Below, in pieces: positions 56,971-64,000 of a DNA stretch of 64,000 nucleotides. The position numbers were made by a program, and so were the translations under genes. The stretch is from the NCBI GenBank assembly GCA_021397845.1, contig CM038049.1, forward strand, positions 109,832,877 through 109,896,876. Reading direction: 5' to 3'. The stretch's first letter is position 1. Every line of letters begins with the position of its first letter. The notes beneath the pieces are model-generated. The model was not told the origin of the DNA. It searched no databases and worked only from the letters and a program-made list of their open reading frames with translations. This DNA is from Areca catechu (lineage: Eukaryota; Streptophyta; Magnoliopsida; Arecales; Arecaceae).

Positions 56971-58378
56971 AAAAATAAATGTCCTAAGAACAATATCAGT
57001 AGACCACTCAAGATGACATCCATAACTAGATAAGGACTTTCTATCTAATTATGTCTCCCATTATTTTTTTCAAATACCATAACCCTCAACTATGGTAAGC
57101 AAGAAACCTTTCCTGGTTTCCTTAGTGGGGTTGAGATCCTTATTCCTCATGAGTGCCTTGTGTATGCACAACAAACACACATGAGTTCAAAGGTAGGACA
57201 ACCTTTCCAATTGCAACCCATACAATTCTCAACAATTATCTTTGCCTTTAAGACACTTATGGCCTTGTGTATGTACAACAAATCATAATGTCTTAGTTTA
57301 GTCAGACCCTTCATTTCCATATAGCCATGATTGAATAATGTTACCCTTGTGTATGCACAACAAAGCAACATTTCTAACCATGCCATAAAGCACTAAGTGC
57401 ACCAAGACAAATCTTATATCAAACCCTAGAGTAGGCTTTGTGTATGCACAACAAACCTTCTATAGTCTTGACATAAATTTGGCTTAGCATGAAGGAAGGC
57501 AAAATATAGTACACTTAACCAATTAGCATTACCAAAATTAGATTTAGATATGACCAAATTGGCCAGGTAAGTGGAAGGGATGAGGGGTTCCCCCCATTGC
57601 TTTCCTTAGACACCAATTAGATTGGCCAGGTCAGTCAACGAAACCAATTAAAAACCTCATTCCCTTTACCTTCCCAGAACCACTTGCCTAGACACTAATC
57701 GACTGATCAAACCGTAATCGGTTTTGCATCATGACTAAGCTTTTACTATGACTAAATATGATTTTCATGAGGGCTTTGAAGGTCTCAAAAATACATTCTA
57801 AATTATCATGATTACTATGCTTATAACATATATAAATATGTAACATATCATCATAACATAACATCATAACATAACATGTTATGTTAAACAAGCATATTAT
57901 AACTAATATGCTAATCAAGGCATGATAGATATATAAAAATACCTTTCATCTCACTTTTTCATAGGATATGGCCACAATGGCATCCTTACATGCCATAGGA
58001 GACCCATTGAATGGGAGGAGAGGGCCTTTAAACCCTACTTGGCTCCTATGACCGGACGGCCATGGTGACTAATCCAATCCAAAGCAGTTACTAGGTACAA
58101 TCAACATGCATAATTTCATACTTGACATAATATCATGCATTTCATAAAAACTTAAAATTAAAAATATTACCCTAATATGCAAAATTTCATACAATTGCAT
58201 TATCATGTCATTTCATAAAGAAACCAGAAATCATACATATGAGTTTAGTCGGGTCGACTCGATAGGGTTCGGGTTGGCTCGACAGAGTTCAGGTCGACTC
58301 GATAGGGTTCAGGTTGGCTCAATAGTGGAATTTCATAAAACTCCAAAAATAGTTCATAACTGGTATGCCACAAGGATG
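56971..58378 (-). other. 5' leader of copia F, inner copy
   Basis: 1.4 kb with several structured pieces: four copies of a hairpin motif (57156, 57263, 57345, 57435; core TTGTGTATGCACAA), a block with inverted repeat CCAATTAGATTGG (57613-57625), a block with GTCCGGTC in sense (57965-58065), and short tandem repeats of GGTCGACTCGATAGGGTTC type (58253-58325). The second and third are homologous to Ty3 leaders in this window. No coding frame. Confidence 0.65.
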
Positions 58379-58390
58379 GCTCTGATACCA
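58379..58390 (-). promoter_or_regulatory. Primer-binding site of copia F, inner copy
   Basis: Minus-strand TGGTATCAGAGC, one base from the LTR copy starting at 58392. The second copy is at 61114-61125. Confidence 0.85.
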
Positions 58391-58391
58391 C

Positions 58392-59192
58392 TGATGGAAA
58401 TTCTCCCAGTGTGCCAGGAATCATGCAGCATGTGCAAGTGAATTTCAAAATAAAAATTCTAAGCATGAAACCCTAATTCCCAGGAACCCCTCATGCAATA
58501 CCAATCAATGAAACATAAATGAAGTCAGAATACATACCTGGATCGCTGAAATCCAATCCTTTCCATGAGGATAATAAGTGCAAGCCCTCCAACGGTGATC
58601 CACACGAGAATGGTACCAAGAAAGAATCCCTACCGGGGTTGCTTGCTTCAACGGAACTCTTTTGTCAGCTTTTTGACCTTTGACCACTGTAAGACACCCT
58701 GTCCTACTTTAGGGCTCTCTGAACACAGTCCTAAACCACTCTTGGTTTTAGGACAACCCTTCTCTATAACCCCTTAGGCTTATGTCCTAAAACTAAGCCT
58801 TGTCCTAGTAGAAAAGACCTTGTCTTAACAAGACAAGTCTTGTCCTAAAGTAAGAAGGAGGGAGGGAGAAGTGGAAGAACACTCAGAATATCTTTACGGT
58901 GAAAAAGATTATCTGAAACTCATATCATCGTCCCTATTTATAGTTTTAAGAGGGGTGTGTGATATGTCCTCCAACATGTTATCAGATATGATTTTTCAAG
59001 ACTAAAAAATCATATCCAATATGTCTCCTTATGCACCAAAAGATATATTGGCATCCGTCCATTTTCCTGGACAATCTGTGACTTGCCACATGGCAAGTAC
59101 CGGTCCATGGAAAGCCAAAAGGTGCCTCTTCAATCTCCAAATACTGGAGAATATGAAGATACCTGAAAGCAGGACTCTGCTTCAGGGCATGC
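58392..59192 (-). repeat. Truncated LTR copy inside copia F
   Basis: First 800 bp of the LTR (TGATGGAAATTC start), cut just before the palindrome position and fused at GCCAC to protease sequence. Product of the tandem duplication. TATA box on minus at 58933-58942. Confidence 0.8.
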
Positions 59193-59705
59193 GCCACTGC
59201 TCTTTACACTTATTTCATATCCTTGTTGTAACAACAAGTGTATAGAAATAATATTTTTTACAATATTTGGCACATAGTAGCATTCTTCCAACCTTATGAT
59301 ATTATCCGAAGGTAATAACAGAAGATAGGTGCCCACAGCTTTAGCATATATGGGTTCTCTACTTGTCCCACATAATTTTAAGTCACCATTCTTCAAATTT
59401 CTAATTCTGTGGAGTCCTTGTAAAGATTTACAAATATGTGACCCACATGCGGTATCCAATACCCATGAATTAGAAATAGATTCACTTAATGATAAATTGG
59501 TTTGTATCATGTACAAACCCCGAGATGCACCACTTGCATCTAGCTTCACATTTGCAAGACAAATCTTGCAATCCTTCTTCCAATGCCCAAACATGCTGTA
59601 ATGGAAACAGGCTCCATCAGCCTTCTTCCTCAACCAGTCCACATAATTTGTATTGGTTAACTTATTAGCATCCAAGATGCCATGCAATGATAAATTTGAA
59701 GCCAT
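59193..59705 (-). pseudogene. Copia F gag remnant and protease start, duplicate copy
   Basis: ATG 59705; same MASNLSLHGILDANK start, same capsid deletion and same degenerate knuckle as 56560-56970, so the capsid loss predates the duplication. The frame continues to KSSGACPEAES, where the protease runs into antisense-read LTR sequence across the duplication junction, and stops near 59130. Confidence 0.8.
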
Positions 59706-61125
59706 AAAAATAAATGTCCTAAGAACAATATCAATAGACCACTCAAGATGACATCCATAACTAGATAAGGACTTTCTATCTAATTATGTCTCCCACTATT
59801 TTTTTCAAATACCATAAACCTCAACTATGGTAAGCGAGAAACCTTTCTTGGTTTCCTTAGTGGGGTTGAGAGCCTTATTCCTCATGAGTGCCTTGTGTAT
59901 GCACAACAAACACACATGAGTTCAAAGGTAGGACAACCTTTCCAATTGCAACCCATGCAATTCTCAACAATTATCTTTGCCTTTAAGACACTTATGGCCT
60001 TGTGTATGTACAACAAATCATAATGTCTTAGTTTAGTCGGACCCTTCATTTCCATATAGCCATGATTGAATAATGTTACCCTTGTGTATGCACAACAAAG
60101 CAACATTTCTAACCATGCCATAAAGCACTAAGTGCACCAAGACAAATCTTATATCAAACCCTAGAGTAGGCTTTGTGTAATCACAACAAACCTACTATAG
60201 TCTTGACATAAATTTGGCTTAGCATGAAGGAAGGGAAAATATAGTACACTTAACCAATTAGCATTATCAAAATTAGATTTAGATATGACCAAATTGGCCA
60301 GGTGAGTGGAAGGGATGAGGGGGTCCCCCCATTGCTTTCCTTAGACACCAATTAGATTGGCCAGGTCAGTCAACGAAACCAATTAAAAACCTCATTCCCT
60401 TTACCTTTCCAGAACCACTTGCCTAGACACTAATCGGCTGATCAAACCGTAATCGATTTTGCATCATGACTAAGCTTTTACTATGACTAAATATGATTTT
60501 CATGAGGGCTTTGAAGTTTTCAAAAATACATTCTAAATTATCATGATTACTATGCTTATAACATATATAAATATGTAACATATCATCATAACATAACATC
60601 ATAACATAACATGTTATGTCAAACAAGCATATTATAACTAATATGCTAATCAAGGCATGATAGATATATAAAAATACCTTTCACCTCACTTTTTCATAGG
60701 ATATGGCCACAATGGCATCCCTACATGCCATAGGAGACCCATTGAATGGGAGGAGAGGGCCTTTAAACCCTACTTGGCTCCTATGACCGGACGGCCATGG
60801 TGACTAATCCAATCCAAAGCAGTTACTAGGTACAATCAACATGCATAATTTCATACTTGACATAATATCATGCATTTCATAAAAACTTAAAATTAAAAAT
60901 ATTACCCTAATATGCAAAATTTCATACAATTGCATTATCATGTCATTTCATAAAGAAACCAGAAATCATACATATGAGTTTAGTCGGGTCGACTCTACAG
61001 GGTTCGGTTTGGCTCGACAGAGTTCAGGTCGACTCGATAGGGTTCAGGTTGGCTCAATAGTGGAATTTCATAAAACTCCAAAAATAGTTCATAACTGGTA
61101 TGCCATAAGGATGGCTCTGATACCA
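59706..61125 (-). other. 5' leader and primer site of copia F, outer copy
   Basis: Same content as 56971-58390: CCAATTAGATTGG at 60348-60360, the GTCCGGTC block near 60700-60800, hairpin motif copies near 59891, 59998, 60080 and a mutated fourth near 60170, and primer site TGGTATCAGAGC on minus at 61114-61125. Confidence 0.7.
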
Positions 61126-61126
61126 C

Positions 61127-63034
61127 TGATGAAAATTCTCTCAGTGTGCCGGGAATCATGAAGCATGTGCAGGTGAATTTCAAAATAAAAATTCTAAGTA
61201 TGAAACCCTAATTCCCAGGAACCCCTCATGCAATACCAATCAATGAAACATAAATGAAGTCAGAATACATACCTGGATCGCTGAAATCCAATCCTTTCCA
61301 TGAGGCTAATAAGTGCAAGCCCTCCAACGGTGATCCACACGAGAATGGTGCCAAGAAAGAATCCCTACCGGGGTTGCTTGCTTCAACGGAACTCTTTTGT
61401 CAGCTTTTTGACCTTTGACCACTATAAGACACCCTGTCCTACTGTAGGGCTCTCTGAACATAGTCCTAAACCACTCTTGGTTTTAGGACAACCCTCCTCT
61501 ATGACCCCTTAGGCTTATGTCCTAAAACTAAGCCTTGTCCTAATAGAAAAGACCTTGTCTTAACAAGACAAGTCTTGTCCTAAAGTAAGAAGGAGGGAGG
61601 GAGAAGTGGAAGAACACTCAGAATATCTTTACGATGAAAAAGATTATCTGAAACTCATATCATCGTCCCTATTTATAGTTTTAAGAGGGGTGTGTGATAT
61701 GTCCTCCAACATGTTATCAGATATGATTTTTCAAGACTGAAAAATCATATCCAATATGTCTTCTTATGCACCAAAAGACATATTGGCATCCGTCCATTTT
61801 CCTGGACAATCTGTGACTTGCTACATGGCAAGTACCGGTCCCTGGAAAGCCAAAAGGTGCCTCTTCAATCTCCAAATACTGGAGAATATGAAGATTCCTG
61901 AAAGCAGAAGGACTCTGCTTCAGGGCATGCACCACATGAAGAGACGCGTCTCTTCAGGCGCGCTTTTGCACCACATGAAGAGACACGTCTCTTCAGGCGC
62001 GCTTTTGCTTCCATCCCTTTGACCTAATTAGGTCAAATCAGCTCACCTAATTGTCCAATTCGAATCACACATCGAATTGACTCATGAAACCAATCCAATT
62101 GGTTTATGAAAACCCACAAGACAAGATTGACATCTAGCGATGTGTCATGCCTACCCGAAAGATGACGAATTTGGTTGAAATTATCAAAATAACCTTCAGT
62201 AGTAAGTTACCGTGCAATTCAATCTTTTGATCTCCCATTATCTCGATTAAGTGATGGGTATTGATAAATGTGAAACCCTAACACTTAATCATATCAAATC
62301 TCAGCTCGATCATGAGGACTCGATTGATGACTGATTAGAAGCCACTTCTAATCTCATCCCACTTTGCAAATATTCCTTGAGTCACTCATCGAAGAGATTA
62401 CACGGGATAACATATCCTCTTACCAGGATTGGTCAATTCCTTGTTGGTCCACTCACATCCTTCGTACACCTTCCACCATATCCAGAACACCCCGTACATG
62501 TGCAATGCCATGAATGAGTTTGAACCAAAATATGGCTTTGTGTGCACAAGGAACCATGGTGACCTCAGGTCTGAAGATCACGTGCACAACTTCTACTCTA
62601 GGACCTATCTTTTGACAAGGAGTAAGACTTCCATAAGATAGTCCCGGTGCGGATCAGTTCAGTGTACTCATACCCTAATGAGCACCCTTATCCTTATATT
62701 AGTTTCTCTACAAAAGTAGTTGTGAGATCAACCACCCTCATCAACTGAGCATACATAGGATAAGCTAGTCTTTCCGGATTCATCGATCCCCGAATCGATA
62801 GTCCAATGACTAAAAACATTCTAGATTAGGGTTTATAGAAATTAGGTCTCACTATTATTTTATCATAACCCTAATTCCATTGCCCTACTCTATGGGGTTT
62901 ATCATAGTCAAAAACATGACATGACAGTATATGATGAATCAAATACCTTTATTATAAATAATGATGTCATGCATGAGTTGGAAGTTTACAAAAAGGCCCA
63001 TACAATGATTAGGTCTTAAGGCATTTTTCTATCA
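61127..63034 (-). repeat. 5' LTR of copia F
   Basis: 1908 bp, TGATGAAAATTC to TTTTTCTATCA, then CTATA. Relative to the 3' LTR it lacks about 700 bp (joint near 62022) and has a tandem copy of a 39-bp piece carrying the palindrome (61938-61955 and 61977-61994). TATA box on minus at 61668-61677. Confidence 0.85.
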
Positions 63035-64000
63035 CTATATTGACTGGCTCAGCTAAAATATGATCAATAGGCTCTACAACCTGTTGCTCGATAAAGACCT
63101 CTTTGAGCTTAATTTACCTCCTATTGCCACTATCTTAGATAAACTATTTTTCTAAGAATATGGCATTCTAGCTTAGAATCACCTTGTGTTTATCTAGAAA
63201 GTAAAAATAATATCCTAATGATTCTTTAGAATACCCTATGAAATGGCCTCTAGTAGACCTAGCCTCTACTTGTCTGCCTGTTGCATTTTGACATGGGTCG
63301 GACATTCCCAAATCCTAATGTGACTAAAACTTAGTTTCTTACTATGCCACATCTCATATAGTATAGTAAGAAAAGATTTAGAGGGAACTCTATTCAGAAT
63401 GTAAGCTATAGTAAGTAGCACGTATCCCCAAAAATATAAGGATAAATCAGTGAAGCTCATCATGGATCGAATCATATCTAATAAGGTCATATTTCTCTTT
63501 TCCTATATCCCATTAAGTTGAGGCATACTAAGTGGAATCCATTGTGAGACCATGTCATTATCCTTGAAATAACCGAGAAATTCTCCACTAAAGTATTCCC
63601 CTCTCTGATCTGATAGGAGAACTTTAAGGGGTTTTTCTTGTTTGCTTTTCTACTTCAAATGTTTCAGACTTGTGTCTCATAAGAAACACATACCATATAG
63701 TGAACAATTATAAGTAAAGATTATGAAGTATTGATAACCATCTCTAGCTTGCACATCAAATGGCCCACATACATCAGTGTGTACCAAGATAAGTACCTCA
63801 GTGACCCTTTCCCCATATCTTACAAAGGGTAATTTGGCCATCTTACCAAGAAGACAGGATTCACAAACTAGAAATGAATATGAATTTAATTGGTGAAGGA
63901 TACCGTCTATTATACCCAACTGGCTCATCCTTGAATCAGACCGCCATTCTTGTGAAGGTCCGACCGGGCCGCTCTTATGGGTATCCGGCTGACCTGCTCT
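63035..64000 (-). pseudogene. Copia G integrase (broken, cut by window edge)
   Basis: Minus-strand pieces CESCLLGKMAKLPF and LVHTDVCGPFDVQARDGYQY (63677-63900), then LDMIRSMMSFTDLSLYFWGY and AYILNRVPSKS (63266-63490). Continues into the linker cut by F. Stops and shifts between the pieces; the last 60 bases at the right edge do not fit the integrase pattern. Confidence 0.8.

Larger units (their letters stand above)
56459..61931. repeat. 2.73-kb tandem duplication within copia F
   Basis: Unit one 56459-59192 and unit two 59193-61931, period 2734-2735 bp. Each spans the protease start, gag remnant, leader, primer site and the first 800 bp of LTR. The junction shares GCCAC (56459-56463 and 59193-59197). 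The units differ by scattered substitutions of a few per cent, so the duplication is not recent. Confidence 0.85.
52169..63034 (-). mobile_element. Copia F, capsid-deleted, with internal duplication
   Basis: 10866 bp between perfect CTATA duplications (52164-52168 and 63035-63039), inserted in the integrase-RT linker of copia G. Minus-strand order: 5' LTR 61127-63034, primer site and leader, a duplicated block, gag remnant, protease, integrase, part of RT, then the 3' LTR. RNase H, the end of RT and the first bases of the 3' LTR are gone (junction at about 54651). Both outer ends are intact, so these losses came after insertion or were tolerated during it. Confidence 0.85.
48224..64000 (-). 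mobile_element. Copia G (SIRE-like), interrupted by copia F, runs off right edge
   Basis: Minus-strand copia: integrase at 63035-64000, then (after removal of F and one CTATA copy) the integrase-RT linker, RT and RNase H at 50472-52163, and a 3' LTR at 48224-50471. The join across F is smooth: EPVNI-type sequence on the right continues into APPFPPHRSTKIFHPLERYL on the left. Gag, protease and 5' LTR lie beyond the window. Heavily mutated. Confidence 0.8.

Noticed and set aside
1..64000. tRNA, rRNA or host protein genes
   Set aside because: None recognised; the tRNA-like short matches are primer-binding sites of LTR elements.

Overview
This window is nuclear DNA of a flowering plant, from a heterochromatin-like stretch made almost wholly of LTR retrotransposons inserted into one another. 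I see no host protein gene, rRNA or tRNA gene. The plant origin rests on Ty3/gypsy chromoviruses with a chromodomain, Ty1/copia elements of plant type, a degraded Tat-lineage Ty3 element, and primer-binding sites matching plant initiator tRNA-Met. I cannot name the species. Element names used here (K, L, A, B, D, E, F, G, I, M, N, T) are local labels.

Layout. (1) 1-13799: copia element K on the minus strand, cut by element L (2359-11963, target duplication CTACT), whose own 5' LTR is cut by chromovirus A (4041-11042, duplication ATAAC); a three-level nest with both duplications readable. (2) 13800-32772: Ty3 element I (minus), its protease split by copia N (LTRs 14003-14499 and 28390-29111, duplication AAACA/GAACA). 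The inside of N now holds an LTR fragment, an L-type fragment and chromovirus B (15247-28389), which itself holds the young element E (18886-25124, duplication GTCCT). (3) 32773-46199: remains of a plus-strand Tat-type Ty3 element, with the near full-length chromovirus D next to it (33202-42050, plus strand, duplication ACCCC) and a solo copia-type LTR M (43410-45795) splitting a 102-bp tandem repeat. (4) 46200-64000: copia-type LTR fragment, then copia G (minus, runs off the right edge), cut by copia F (52169-63034, duplication CTATA). F carries a 2.73-kb internal tandem duplication.

How the parts relate. D is the only element with all domains (Gag, protease, RT, RNase H, integrase, chromodomain), but it carries five in-frame TAG stops. 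A, B and E are deleted relatives lacking protease, RT and RNase H. In all three the Gag-type reading frame continues into the same small piece of integrase, with the same short loss that removes the second catalytic Asp. E keeps this as one open 600-codon frame between near-identical LTRs, so it moved recently and must have used proteins supplied in trans. The Ty3 elements and copia F share an unexpected, long, structured 5' leader. These two points, the fused integrase remnant and the cross-superfamily leader, are the most novel signals in the window.
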